Below, piece by piece: positions 28,101 through 39,678 of a stretch of 64,000 bases of DNA. The notes below the pieces were generated by a model that saw only the letters and a list, made by a program, of their open reading frames with translations, made no database searches and was not told the DNA's origin. Origin of the DNA: Agelaius tricolor (Eukaryota > Chordata > Aves > Passeriformes > Icteridae). The DNA is taken from positions 1,130,001-1,194,000 of the forward strand of contig JALJCS010000034.1 of the NCBI GenBank assembly GCA_023055355.1. The letters run 5' to 3'. The position numbers were made by a program, and so were the translations under genes. Every line of letters starts with the position of its first letter. The first letter of the stretch is position 1.

Positions 28101-30440
28101 ACACGGTGGCACCAGGGCACCTGTGAGGAACAGAATGGACACTTGGAGGCCACATGGAGGTGAGGAGTGCATGGTTTGGGCAAAATGTCAGTGAATCTCC
28201 AGAGAGATAAGGAGGGGATATTTAGGAGGGAAACGCTGAGGTGAGGAGTTCACCCAGCCTGGCACAAGGTGTGTTTGCACAGGCTGGGGCCAGAGGTGGG
28301 GGTCAACCCAAAGCCAGCCCTGCTCAGCCTCTAAATCCCAGGATAAGATGTACAGGCTGCCCACTGAGGGATTAAAAATACATAAAACTGAAACCAAGAG
28401 CATTAATGAGATTCTTGGGAATCCCATTAACTTGTTGGCAGAGCTCTTGACACAGTTTGGAGCTTTGATGACAAGAATGCATTTCTTTATTTGGATTATT
28501 CACTGTGTGGGATAGGGGGTTTGTTTGGATTTTAAGGCCCTCATGGTGGCCCTGACACTGCTCAGGAGCTGGTAGAGAAGCAGAGTCAGAGCTCCTGGCA
28601 GGCACAGGGTGTTTTCCCCCATAGTGGATTGTGGAGCAATTGTCTGGGACCCGGATTGTCCCTCTGGGTGATGCCACTTGCTGTGGTTTGTATCATTCCA
28701 TCCATTTAATTCCCAAAACTTCTCAGCCCAGGGGTTGGAGCTGACAGGGCAGGACAAAGATTGTTCTCTGTGTGGTGCCCAGATTTGGGGTTCCCTGTCA
28801 GCTGTGCCAGTTCTGATGAATTCTACCCATAGCCCCAAATTCCCTGCTCCATTCCCGCTGCAGTAACCTCCCAGTGCCCCATGGAGTGTGGGCATTCCCA
28901 GGCAGAGCTGCTGCCTTGGACAGCAGCTGTGTCAGGAGCCAGCAGAGCTTCCAAGGAAGCTCAGCAGCACAGGGACAAGGCCAGGGTTCTATTCCATAGA
29001 AGTGGCTGTTGAGAACCCTCAGCCCAATGGTGTCCCTGGGCTCACTGGCCAGAGCTGCCTGGAATGGAGCCCATTTCACCCCCCTGAGCTCCAGGATGGA
29101 GAAGATCCAGTGGATGGTTTAGAGCAGGAGAAGGCAGTGGCCAGATGTGCTCCCAGCCTGAGCTGAGGCAGCCCCTGTGCCCAGGGGGGGACATCTCTCC
29201 CTGCAGAAGCTCAGCTCCTTTCAGAGCCTCAGCAGGGGCCTCTACAAATTCTTTTCTCTCAGGAAAGGGATGCACAGCTTTGTCTTCAGCACACCTCCTG
29301 TGGCACCTACCTGGGAAAGCTTTCCATCACTTCTGCACTTCCAGCTGGATCCCTGGAAAACTCTGAACTCCATCCCACTGATTTTCAGGTACTTCTGAGG
29401 GCTGCTGCCTGGGATTGAACATCTGTGGGGGAAGATGGCCTTGGCTTTGATGCTGCTGATGGCCGATGGCCTCAGGCTGGGGAGGAGGGAAGGGATTTGG
29501 GGTGGCTGGGCCACAGCTGGCAGCTGTGTGGGAGCTCTGAGCCAGGAGTTGCTGCTGAGCCCCTCTGCAAAGGGCCCGTGCCTCCATTCCCAGCAATGCC
29601 AGCTGCTCCTTGGGGTCCTGCTGGGCTGCTGGTGGTCTCTGTCCGGGCTGAAGCATTTCCAGGGGCCTGCTCAGAGCAGCCCCTGGCCCAGGAGCCACGG
29701 TGCAGGCACAGCTCCTCCCCTGCAGATGCCAAAGACACGAGGTGCTGCTGCCTTTCAGGAGCTCCTGGCCTCCTCCTGCCCTGCGCTCCCAGCCAGCTGG
29801 GACACAGCCAGGGAACACCAAGGAGCATGGCTGGCAGCCAGCAGGAGACACCGAGGCCCCTGGGCCAGAAAAACAGCCCTGGCCTCAGCAGCCAGCATGG
29901 TTTGGAGCTGGCAACACTCACCTGCAGGCAACGCCCCCCGGCACTCTCCAGAAGAGCTTTGGCCACGGAGCAAGGTAACCCTCAGGGCTTGTCTTGTTGG
30001 CTTCTTCCTGGGGAAACAAAGGGACATTGTGGGAGCACATTTACAGCTGCTGGGGAAATCCTGGCAAGGGCAGAACAATCAGGGCTATGGGGAAGAGTTT
30101 GGTGCTGCCATGTTGAGTGCCAGCCAGTTCTGCCCCACAGCCATTGCAGGGGCTGCTGTGCAAAGCAGCAGTAGCAGAAGGGAAGGAGCTGCATTTGCAG
30201 AGGAGTTCTCTTAGTGGCAGCACTCATTGCCATCCCACACAGGGCCTTTGGAACAGCCCTGGGATTGGCCCAGGTGTTTGGAGCAGGGTGCTGAGAAGGC
30301 CAAAATTCTGGGTTTGATACACAGCTGGGCCAGTCACTTCTCAGCATTTGACTTGATGATTCTCACGGCTCTGGAAATAAAGAACAAATCGTTTGCACTG
30401 GTTTTTTAACCCATGGGGTTTTTCCTAGCGTTTCCCTGGG
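22111..30440. other. GC-rich stretch, no recognisable gene
   Basis: About 8.3 kb of GC-rich, CAG/CTG-word-rich sequence typical of avian microchromosome-like DNA. Long open frames exist on both strands (up to about 400 codons) but overlap each other. They are rich in Ala, Gly, Pro, Ser and Cys and resemble no family I know, so I treat them as composition effects. The only element worth marking is a candidate exon at 25,167-25,291. Confidence 0.55.
25167..25291 (+). other. Candidate coding exon of unknown gene
   Basis: A strong acceptor (CCTCTCTTTCAG) and a strong donor (GG/GTGAGTC) bound 125 nt that are open in one frame. The reading begins GRKNHPTPATFARSFG and continues VGAAKGKRLQQQGS. The composition is protein-like, unlike its low-complexity surroundings. 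I do not recognise it, and no convincing partner exon was found; the TTTTTCAG acceptor at about 26,455 leads to an unremarkable frame. Confidence 0.3.
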
Positions 30441-31420
30441 GCTCCAGTCCCACCCCAGGCACAATGGCAGCGGGAGCAGCAACGCCTCGGCCCCAGCGGC
30501 CGTCCCAGAGCGGCTGCTCGTGGCTGGGAAGCTGCAGCCCCCAGCAGGGGCTGCGGGCACGGAGCAGGGGCTGCGGGCGCTGGGGCTCGTAGGGGAGCGC
30601 GGCGCTCGTGGCGTTACCGGGCCGGGGGGACTGCGGGGCGGCGCCGTGTCCGCCAGGGGGCGCCCCGCGGGGCGGGCGGCGGCGCTGAGCGAGCGGCGAT
30701 GCCCATGGGGTCCCGGGGCCGGTACGGGCGGTCTCGGTGTCCTTCCCGCTGCCAGCCGCGATCCAGAGGCTGCTCCGGGGAAGCGTCGTCCTCCTGGCGG
30801 CCATGGCAGCGGCACGGCACCGGCTCCCTGCCGCCGCAGCCGGAGCGTGCCTGGAGCCCCGGCGAGACCCAGCCCCGCGCTGGCCGCAACCGGAGCGGCA
30901 GCGCCTGTCCCGGAGCGGCTTTTCCCGACCGCAGCGATAGTGGTCCCGATCCCAGCCCCAATCCTACCTCGATTCTCTGGCCTTGGCACCCATACCCTGC
31001 CCGCCGAGAAAGAAGCAGCTCGGCCCAGCTTCGACAAGAAATACCGGCAGGACCAGGATACGAATTCCCAGGCCTAAATCCCCATCCCCGTCCCGGTCCC
31101 AGCCGAGCGCCGTGGACCCCGCGCAGCACCAGCAGCAGCCCCCGATCCGGATCTCCGCATAGCGCTCCGACCGACGCTCCCGCCGCCTCCCGGAATGAGC
31201 ATCCCGCGCAGAAAATGGGACAGGCGCCGATCCGCCGGGATTTATGGGCGGGCGGGGGGCGGGGGGGAGGCGGGGCCCTGGGGGCGGGGCCGGCACAGGT
31301 GCGAGGGGCGGGGCCTGCACAGGTGTGAGGGAGCCCAGTGCGGCTGCGCGGGGCGGGGCCTTGGGGGATTTAAGGCGCGGGGAGGCCCTGGCGGAGCCAT
31401 TTGCTCCTCGGCGTTGGGTG
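30440..31420 (+). promoter_or_regulatory. CpG-island promoter block, left side of the palindrome
   Basis: About 1 kb of CpG-dense DNA. Its last 140 bp hold three GGGGCGGGGCC boxes, two CACAGGTG E-box-like motifs and an ATTTAA sequence (31,368-31,373) placed like a TATA box before a short exon-like sequence. The GC-box and E-box cluster at 31,280-31,315 recurs on the minus strand at 34,028-34,063. A CTCF-like site is at 30,650. Confidence 0.6.
30650..30664 (+). promoter_or_regulatory. CTCF-like binding site
   Basis: CCGCCAGGGGGCGCC matches the CTCF core consensus (C, C, any, S, Y, AG, R, K, GGC, R, S). The surrounding GTGTCCGCCAG context recurs in the same orientation at 33,773, about 3.1 kb away, on the far side of the palindrome. 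Confidence 0.6.
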
Positions 31421-31950
31421 AGGGAGGTTGCTGCCGGCCGGGGCCCTATATTTCTTTTTCTCTGCGTTTCTTTTCTCCTGCGTTTCTGTTGTGTTGTATT
31501 TCTGTGTATTTCTCCTCTCTACCCTCCCTTCCACCCCTCCCCCACCCCCTACACCCTCCCCCCCCCCAAACCCCCCCCCCTCCCTCTCCCCCCTAGCCCT
31601 CCCCTCCCTCCCCCCCTACGGCCGCCCCTCTCTCGTTCTCTACCCCACCTACCCTACCCTACTTTCCCATCCTCTGCCTTCCCTCCCCAGCCGGACTCCC
31701 CCCTGACCCCGCTCCCAGCTCCCCCTTCCCCCCCACCAGTCGCTCCCCACCCGCCCTCAATCCCGCTCCTTCCTCCAGCCTGCCTTCCCCCCAGCCCCGT
31801 CCTCTGCTGTCCTGCACACCCCGATCTCTCCCCACCTTCTTCTCCGTTCCCCTGTTCTTGTTTTCCATTCCCCACTGTCCTCCTTTTCTCGCAGCCGCGG
31901 GGCTCGGGGTGCCGGGCAAGAATAAAGCCCTGAGGGCCGGAGCCCGGCGC
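31395..31950 (+). other. Two-exon transcription-unit-like module, copy A
   Basis: A short exon-like sequence (GCGGAGCCATTTGCTCC) ends at a donor GTTGG/GTGAGG (GT at 31,418). A pyrimidine-rich stretch of about 470 nt follows and ends in CCTTTTCTCGCAG (AG at 31,893-31,894). The next 26 nt lead to AATAAA (31,921-31,926). The same order is found at copies B, C and D. No protein is encoded that I can recognise, and a short noncoding transcript is the simplest reading. An alternative is a repeat family whose splice-like features are coincidental, although they recur with different intron sequence. Confidence 0.45.
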
Positions 31951-33111
31951 CCTCGGCCTCGCTGGGGTCCCCACACGGGGCCGGAGCCGCTCTGCGGGTC
32001 CCCCCATTGCAGTCGAACACACCGCCCGACACCGCCGGGGCTCCGGCTTTCCCAACATCACACTGGGGGGGTCCTGGGGTGGGGGGCCCGAGTTACAGGG
32101 GCCCCCTCATTAGGAGGGGGTCCCGGGGGGGAGGGGGGGGATAGGAGGGGCCCTCTCGTTAGGAGGGGGTCCCAGGGGGGAGGGGGGGTTAGGAGGGGCC
32201 CCCTCCGGAGGAGGGGGTCCCTGGGGGGGGGTGGGGGAGGGCCCCCTCCGGAGGAGGGGGTCCCTGGGGGGGGGTCGGGGAGGGCCCCCTCCGGAGGAGG
32301 GGGTCCAGGGGAGGGGGCGGGGCCTGGGGGTAATACCCGCCAGGCCCCGCCCCCTCCCCTGGACGCCCTCCTCCGGACGGGGTCCCGCCCCGGCCCCCTC
32401 CAGGGACCCCCTCCTCCGGCCCGGGGGGAGGGTGGGGCGGGCGGGGACAGCACGGCAGGGGACGGTCGTGTGTCTGGCAATTTTTTTTTTTTTACGTGTG
32501 TTGACGCTGCAGAGTGACGTGCCCCCCTCTACGTCCCCCCCACCCCACCCGCCCTCCCCCCCTCCCGGGCCCCGGTCCGGAGGAGGGGGTCCCTGGAGGG
32601 GGCCGGGGTGGGACCCCGTCCGGAGGAGGGCGTCCAAGGGAGGGGGCGGGGCCTGGAGGGGGATTACGGCCCCAGGCCCCGCCCCCTCCCCTGGACCCCC
32701 TCCTCCGGAGGGGGCCCTCCCCCACCCCCCCCAGGGACCCCCTCCTCCGGAGGGGGCCCCTCCTAACCCCCCTCCCCCCTGGGACCCCCCTCCTAATGAG
32801 GGGGCCCCTCCTGACCCCCCCCCTCCCCCCTGGGACCCCCTCCTAACGAGGGGGCCCCTCCTAAACCCCCCTCCCCCCTGGGACCCCCTCCTAATGAGGG
32901 GGCCCCTGTAACTCGGGCCCCCCACCCCAGGACCCCCCCAGTGTGATGTTGGGAAAGCCGGAGCCCCGGCGGTGTCGGGCGGTGTGTTGGACTGCAATGG
33001 GGGGACCCGCAGAGCGGCTCCGGCCCCGTGTGGGGACCCCAGCGAGGCCGGGGGCGCCGGGCTCCGGCCCTCAGGGCTTTATTCTTGCCCGGCACCCCGA
33101 GCCCCGCGGCT
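31895..33111. repeat. Large nested palindrome
   Basis: The stretch 31,895-32,446 is repeated in inverted form at 32,540-33,111, with few differences in the outer 250 bp (from GCCGGGCAAGAATAAAGCCC inward). The spacer is about 100 bp and holds a T12 run. Each arm contains a smaller inverted repeat (centres near 32,332 and 32,668) built on GGGGAGGGGGCGGGGCCTGG, and many CCTCCGGAGG palindromes with G runs of 4-9. Weaker inverted similarity extends outward through the pyrimidine tract and the promoter block to about 31,280 and 33,680. Confidence 0.9.
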
Positions 33112-33495
33112 GCGAGAAAAGGAGGAAACGGGAGGACGGGGAGACAGGAGAGATGGGGGTGGTGAGGACGGGGAGGGAGAGGGGTCGGAGTGACGACGGA
33201 AGCGGGACAGGAAGGGAAAGGCCGAGGGGGGACAAGAGGGACGGTGGAAAGAGGAGGAATAGAAGGGAGTAGTGGGGAAGGGACACGACAGGAACGAGTG
33301 GGGGGAGTCGGGTTTGGGAGGAGAGGAAAGGAGCGTTTTAGGGCGAGAGGGAAGGGGGAGAAAGAAAGGGAATACGCGGGGAAGGAAGGAGGGCTAGAGA
33401 GAGGGACAGAAAGGGAGGCCGAAGCCTCCGCGCCTTACCTGCGGAGCCCGCACACGGAGCTCCCGTCCGCACCGTGCTCTGAGTGAGCAAATGGC
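33060..33495 (-). other. Two-exon transcription-unit-like module, copy B
   Basis: This is the inverted partner of copy A, read on the minus strand. A TTTTAGA element lies at 33,517-33,523 and a GCCATTTGCTC exon sequence near 33,490. A consensus donor CCGCAG/GTAAGG has its GT at 33,437-33,438. A pyrimidine-rich intron of about 330 nt ends in CTTTTCTCGCAG (33,110-33,116), then AATAAA (33,078-33,083). The donor is nearly ideal. The intron differs from copy A in length and sequence, while the region around AATAAA is nearly identical. Confidence 0.5.
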
Positions 33496-33772
33496 GGCCG
33501 AGGCGATTTCCGGGGTCTAAAACACCTCGGCCCCGCCCCGCGCAGCCGCTCTGGGGCCCCGCACACCTGAGCCGCGCCCGCCGTGCACACCTGAGCCGGC
33601 CCCGCCCCTGGTCCCGCCCTTTCTGCCGCCTGGCCCCGCCCCCGTTCTCTCAGGCCCCGTCCCTTGTGCCGCCCGGTTCCGCCCCTGTCCCCGCCCCCTG
33701 TTTTCAGGCTCCGCCCCCCGCACCGCGTTCCCCCGCCAGGCGGGGGCGCCGCGCTCGCACCGCGCTCCGTGT

Positions 33773-33787
33773 CCGCCAGAGGGCGCC
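33773..33787 (+). promoter_or_regulatory. CTCF-like binding site
   Basis: CCGCCAGAGGGCGCC fits the CTCF core and shares its flanks (GTGTCCGCCAG, GGGCGCCC) with the site at 30,650, in the same orientation. Confidence 0.6.
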
Positions 33788-34027
33788 CTGCGTGGTGCCG
33801 GCCCCACACGGCGGCTCCGCACCGGGGAACGGCCGCGATCCCGCACCCGGCAGCGCCCCGTGCCCGCGGCCATCCCGGGCCCCAAACCGGTCCCGGGCCC
33901 GCTGCCGCTTCCATCCGCCCGACGGGGGAGAGGCGGCACCGCCCGGCACACCCCAGCGGCGCTCTGCCCGCCACCCCCGGCCTCGGTGGCGGTGGCACCG
34001 TCGCATCGCCCCGTGCCCGCGCTCCGT

Positions 34028-34063
34028 GGCCCCGCCCCTCGCACCTGTGCCGGCCCCGCCCCC
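34028..34063 (-). promoter_or_regulatory. GC-box/E-box promoter motif, second copy
   Basis: Read on the minus strand this 36-bp block equals the one at 31,280-31,315: GC box, CCGGCACAGGTGCGA, GC box. It suggests that a further promoter unit lies outside copy B and points left. Confidence 0.65.
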
Positions 34064-35023
34064 CTGTCCCCCCCGGTCCCGGGGCTATCGCTCGGGAGCC
34101 TCGCTCGGCGCTGTGCGAGCCCCGCCCGACGGCTGCTCCCGCCGGGGACCGCTCGGAGCCCGGGCCGCTGCGGCGGGGCCGTGACCGCGGCCCGGGCTGC
34201 GGGGGCCGAGCGCTGCCTGGCTCTGCCGGGGGGCCCCCGGCGGTGCCGCCTCTCCCCCGTCGCCATCGGGACTGGCATCGCTATGGGGCGGGAGGGGCCT
34301 GGCTCTCCTGAGCCCGCAGAGCCCCGTCCCGGTGTCACCTTCCGTGTCCCGGCGCCGCGGGCGGGAGTGGCGGGCAGGGAGCGGCAACCGTCGGCCGCGC
34401 CTTCCCGTCCCGCTCCGTCGGGCCCGGGCTCGCCGAGCCCCGGCCGGGACCCGCCCAGGCCCGGGGACACCGCGGCTCCCGCCCCGCCTCCTGCCCCCGG
34501 CACCTCCCCGCCCGCCCGGCAACGGCCCCGGCGCCTCCGGCACCCGAGACCGCGGCGGGGGCTGGGCCCGAGCCCCCGAACGCCGGCCCCACGGGCTCCG
34601 CAACGCCGCGCTCCCGGCTCCTCACCCCCCGCCCATCGGCACCGGGGAGAGGCCCCACGAGTGTCCCGGCTCCGGGAAGAGCCTCGGCCGGAGCTCGGCC
34701 TCCGCTGCCGAGCGCCACGAGGGAGCGCCTGAGCGCTTCTCTCAGCCCCGAAGCCGCCCCCGTCAGGCCGGGGCCGGGCCCGGACAGCGCCGGGCCGGGG
34801 CTCCGCCTTCCGAGCACTCGCACGCAGCATTTGGGCTCTGGCCCCGGGCCCCAAAATGCAGGACTCGGCCTCTGTGCTCCAGGCCTGGGCGAGCCTCGTT
34901 CTGCACCCCCGAAACACAGGGCTCAAGTCCCGGCTTCACAGCCCTCGGCCTGCCCAGCTGCGACTGGGTCCAAGTGCCAGCAGCGGAGGACTTTGTCCCT
35001 GAGCCCTCCTCACCTTCACCACC

Positions 35024-35125
35024 ACAAAAAAAAAAAAACAACAAAAAAAAACAAAACCAAAAACAAAAAAAAAAAAAAAAACAAAACAAAAAAAAAAACC
35101 AAAAACAACCAAAAAAAAAAAAAAC
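35024..35125 (+). repeat. A-rich simple repeat
   Basis: About 100 bp of A runs broken by single C residues (AACAAAAAAAAACAAAACC and similar). It separates the CpG-rich block from a moderately GC-rich one. Confidence 0.9.
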
Positions 35126-36060
35126 AAGCAAACAACCCACAGGACTCCCGATTCTGAGACCAGAAAAATGCCCAATTTATTAGTCTCAGTTCACAGGGTC
35201 GTGGAATTGACTGCGGCCATCCCCACAGATGGTCACAGGGAATGGACCTCTCACACATTTGATTCTCCTGGGAGAACTGCTGCAGGCTAGCAAAAAACCC
35301 ACCCGTGGCATTAGAAGGTAGGAAGCCTGCCCTGAAAGGATGCCATCAAATGCAGCCTGTCTGCAATACCGCGTTATCCCAGCACTGCGATATCCCATTA
35401 TCCCCAGCCGGGTTTGTTGCGCCGCCTCCGGCTCACGGAGCGATGCCGCTCGTGGCTCCCCAGGCGCTGCCGCGGCGCGGGGAACAGCCCCGGATCCGCT
35501 CGGCCCGGGGGAAGCGAAGGGGTGCCCGGTGCCCGGGCCGGAGCGGGCAGCAGCGGGTGACGATCCGGGCGCTCCTGCCCGGCTCCTGAGCTCAGGCTGA
35601 GGCAGCTCCCAGCTGCCGCCGCCGGGAAGGAGCAGCTCGCCAAGGATGGCCGCGCTCCCGGGCCATGGCAGCTGCCCCGCCTCGCTCAGGGACAGCGGCA
35701 GCTTTGGCAGAGGAAGCGGAGCCCCAGCGGCCGGGGCTCGGCAGCAGCCGGCACCGAGCCCCTTGCACTGAGCGGGAGCAGAGGGACGGGCCCGAGCCCG
35801 GGACTCGCATCCCGCCCGGGGACTCGGGGACGCGGGCTCTCTGCTCGGGCTCCGCCAGGAGGAGGAGGCGCATGGCAGTGCCCGGGAGGAGCCGGCACTG
35901 CCGGCCGACAGGGCTGCTCCTGAGGGGAGAACTCGCTCTGTGCTCCTTGCGCGGGATCAAGGCATGGCCAGAAGCTTTCATATTCATTTGACAGACTCTC
36001 GCACACCGACCGCTACCAACGTGCACTGTGCAAAGCAGCCACCATGGCTGCAGGCTCCAA
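35126..36060. other. Unassigned sequence with a weak CpG island
   Basis: A minus-strand AATAAA lies at 35,176-35,181. CpG density is high from about 35,400 to 35,900. The reading frames are composition-driven. It may be the end of a leftward transcript or an old LTR, but I could not confirm either. Confidence 0.4.
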
Positions 36061-38400
36061 AACAAAGAGAAACAGCGCTGTTCTCCTTTCCTTCTTTACG
36101 CAATCACACCTAGCTAAGATTCATAACACCTGATGCCATTTTCTGTTTAAAACTCTGGCCAATACCGTGCCACTGACTAGGTCTCAAAAGCGGAAAGATG
36201 ACAGCCATCAATTAAAGCTGATGCCAGATCTTTGCCTATTTAGCTTTCCATGACAGAAATCCCTGGATGGATCCACGTGCTCCTCTGCTCCTAGCAGCTG
36301 AGCTTTTGTCTCACTCCAATCTCCTTAGGATGCCCTAAATCCAACCTGTTCTGCTTCTCAGAGCAAAGCCTGCTGCCATCTCTGCTCGTGACCTTTGCAT
36401 GGCACACATTGTTAGCACACTGCTAATGGCAAAACAAATTGCCTCTCCTTCTTTCTGCAGTGAACAGTTCAGCTTCTGGGGAGCTGCAGCTGTGACACTC
36501 AGGAGCAGCTCTCAACATGATCTCAACGTGGAGCTGCTCTTTTCCAAGTCTGCCCCTGTAGAAAATCCACGTTGTTGGAAAATGTCACCAAAGCGGGAAT
36601 TGCTGCTGAAGCTCTCTTAGCACACAAGGGCAGAGCCATTCCTGGGGCTAAAAGTGCCTCATTCCCACTTTTCACTGCTCTTGGATCAACCTATGTGTTC
36701 ATTTCCATCTTCCTGAGAAGCCTTGATCTTTTGTAGTGGAATCAAAGCAAAGCAGAGCTGAGCAAAACCCCACCTGTTGCTATGATCCTTCCCACTGCTT
36801 TTATTGATGTTGTTCCAGCTGGATTTATTTTATTATGAAAAGGCAAATTCAAGAGTCTTTTTATCTCCACGGTTTACGTTGTCTTTTGCTGGCTTGGACT
36901 TTTGCTTTCTGCCCTCTGCCGGTCTGGGCGCGTTCACCTTTCAGGATTCCCATCCTCTGCCCTGCCCGGGCTGCCTCTGGCTCAGCTCCCTCGGCAGCCG
37001 CTGCTTTCCCCGGAGCTCTCGGCCTTTAGCTCGCGTCCCTTTCCATGGGCCACGCCTCCCAGCTGCTCCAGCCCGGGCATTCCCGCCTGGGAACGAGCAG
37101 GGATTCCCTGCCCTGGCCCAGGGAAGCCTCCAGCCCTGCAGGCATTGCCGAGGCTCAGGGGCCGCTCCAAACCCTTGGTGTCCCAGAGCTCCCGGATCAG
37201 TGCCAGGGCAGAGCTGGGAGCCTGTCCTGAGGAGCGGGACTGACGCACGCGGTGCCTGCAAAGTCCCCCATGGATATTGGATCCAGCTGGCAGGAGCAGG
37301 TGCGGCCAAGGCAGCCCATTCCATTTCCTGCCCACCCAGAGATCTCCAACACTTCAGCCTGCTAAGGCTGGCACACAAATCCCTGCCCTGGGGCACGGCA
37401 GCGACTGCAGCGCACCCAGGAGAAGGCAAACGCAACGATCGGGGCTCAGTTCTGAGGCTGGGATCGAGGTTCATTCTCAGCCATTTCAAACAAGGATTGC
37501 ACCCCACTGCTCAGTTCTTTCTGCAGCTGGGACTCCAGGAAGAGGAGAAAGGAGGCACTTTACTGGAGCCCCTTTCCTGCCAACCACTGAGGGTCATTCA
37601 GGTGCTGAGAGAAAGCACAGCCAGGGAGAGCTGCCCCTGCTCTGCTGGGATTGCACCCTGCACTCACGAGGGACAGGTGGCTCTGTGAAATCGGTCTCAG
37701 CATTTTTGTGCCTCATAGCTCCCACTGAAATGATTTTGAGCAGAACTGAGGCTGCTGAGCGTCACTGAGCAGCACAGGAGACATTCAGCAATGCCCATGA
37801 GCTGGCAGAGATGATTGCTGGCGCTGATGGCCTGAGCCCTGGGCTGAGAGTTCCAGTGGCAGCAGCAGTGACAGCCACCCCGGCATTGCCCAGAAACAGG
37901 AGAAACCGGCCCTGCCCTGTGTGGGGAGAATGTCTGCTGTGCATCTCCCAGTTACAGCCCCAGCGCTCCCTGGGCTCCTGCAGACATTAATTCCTTCTGC
38001 CTTCCTCACAAGGCATCTCCACTCGTTCCATCGTCTGCCTGCTGGGCACTGCTCCCCTCCTTATTGCACAGGGGAGAGCGAGGAACTCTGCAATTGCCCC
38101 GCACTGACCTCCTCTCACATCATCTCCCACTCCTTTCATGGCCTCACCAGCCAGGAGAAACATTCAAGGGGGAACAAAGTGTGCTGTGCTCTAGGCAAGG
38201 CCAGAAAGGGGCCCAAAGAGACAGATTTTGGATTAACTCTGGCTGGAGAAAACCAAAGGCAATCAGGATTGCCTCAAAAAGAAAACAAGAAAGGAGGGGA
38301 TTATTAAAGCCATTTATAGAGTCACATTAAGGTCTGTTCCTCAAGGTTTTGGCTTTTGGCACTTCTGTAAGCAGCACGACAGACTGTGGGCAACTGTGAC
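36061..38400. other. No recognisable gene
   Basis: Mixed-composition sequence with one 294-codon open frame on the plus strand (36,804-37,688). It has no recognisable domain, no coding-like conservation that I can judge and no splice context. I see nothing else in it. Confidence 0.45.
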
Positions 38401-38439
38401 AGACTGCACAGAGGAGGGGGTTTTCTATAAATAATATCA

Positions 38440-38900
38440 ATAATATGAAAATAGATATATCATTTTTATATTGTATATTTCTTATATTTATTTATAATAA
38501 ATATTTATAGATATCAGTATATATAATATATATTTGTATATTTGTATTTCTATTTTTATGTTATTTATATTATTTATAAAAAACCCCAGCCTATAACCAA
38601 ATCAAATCAAAAAAACCCCAATTTATTTTAACTGTATTTAAATATTTTTATATTTACAATCTATATTTATATATCTTTAGATATATATATATATAAAATA
38701 GACCATCATTTATATATATTATGGTGTGTTACAATAATATACTATATATTATAGTTTTTTATATTTATCTGTTTTCTATATTTATGTTTACCACTATCAT
38801 TTTATATTTATTTTTATATTTGTATTTATTTCTACGTTAATCTATATATTAGACCATATCAATTCATTAACCCAACACATCAGAACCACAAAAATACCGC
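38440..38900 (+). repeat. AT-rich satellite-like block 1
   Basis: TATA-rich sequence with an AAACCCCAGCCTATAACCAA segment at 38,581, followed by ATTTAAATATTTTTATATTTA. The same order occurs at 41,975, 42,288, 53,247 and 53,579, so this is a member of the same diverged repeat. Confidence 0.6.
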
Positions 38901-39678
38901 ACCTTCGTCAGCACCGGTACGCAGCCCACGCTCATCCCATCGCAGCATATCCAAACCAAACCTATTTCTAGGACTAACAGAACAAAGACCCCACAACATT
39001 TAACCCTAAGGAAAACTCAAACCAACCGAACTGTAAAGAAACTTTAAATCCCACTATAACTAGCCCAAAAGCTCCGTACATTCTCATCATAAACTTCCTC
39101 CTACACCAATGGCTCAAAACCCCAAAAGACTCAGATACACATGGAAAATGACAGAACTGCTAGTAAAAACAAACACCAATTAAAAAAATCAAACCAACTC
39201 ACTAAACTCAAAACCCTACCACTGACCCTAAACATTACTAAAAAAAGCCCCCAAAGCTCTACATTTATGCTAACCCACAAATAATAACCAATAATCTTTA
39301 AAAATTATTTTAAAATTTAAAAAAAGCATGAAAATAAAAAATCTATACTATTAAAATACTAAAAAATATCACTACCCAAATTTAAAAACATATTGCCTAT
39401 AAAACCCCACCATATAAATGCCCCTGTCTCAAAAAATAAAACTAAAAAAAAAAAAATCAAACCAGAAAGAAATCGGAACTTAGGAACACTAATACCAGAA
39501 CGTTCAAGAAGTTCCACCATATCCCTGATCATACACCAACTACAAACAACGTGAAACGATACAAACAATTCTTAAAAACTGCCTTAAAACCACTACATTA
39601 AAAACCCTTTCAACAATTCAACAATTCAAAACTGCATTGAACAAAAGCCATCTAATAAATTAACACCCAAAACTCCAG
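38901..39678. other. Strongly A+C-biased block 1
   Basis: The plus strand is rich in A and C and poor in T and G over about 0.8 kb. It has scattered similarity to 54,060-54,400, for example CACTGACCCTAAACATTA against CACTGACCCTGAACGTTATT. No gene is seen. The minus strand is correspondingly T+G-rich, as in transcribed strands downstream of CpG-island promoters. Confidence 0.6.

Larger units (their letters stand above)
33420..34830. promoter_or_regulatory. CpG island, right side of the palindrome
   Basis: About 1.4 kb of extremely CpG-dense sequence with repeated GGGGCGGGGCC boxes on the minus strand and CAGGTG motifs. Very long overlapping open frames (up to about 470 codons) on both strands consist of Arg, Gly, Pro and Ala. 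I read them as a result of stop-codon poverty in GC-rich DNA, not as genes. Confidence 0.65.

Noticed and set aside
33517..34926. 469-codon minus-strand frame and 290-codon plus-strand frames
   Set aside because: They overlap each other in several frames inside a CpG island and are made of Arg, Gly, Pro and Ala. No domain or splice context supports them.
35126..35600. Solo LTR in minus orientation ending at AATAAA 35,176
   Set aside because: Only the polyadenylation signal suggests it. No second copy in the window and no recognised LTR ends.
38900..39678. Nuclear copy of mitochondrial DNA
   Set aside because: The A+C bias recalls the mitochondrial light strand, but no mitochondrial gene, rRNA or tRNA sequence could be recognised, and the A-run structure is not mitochondrial.
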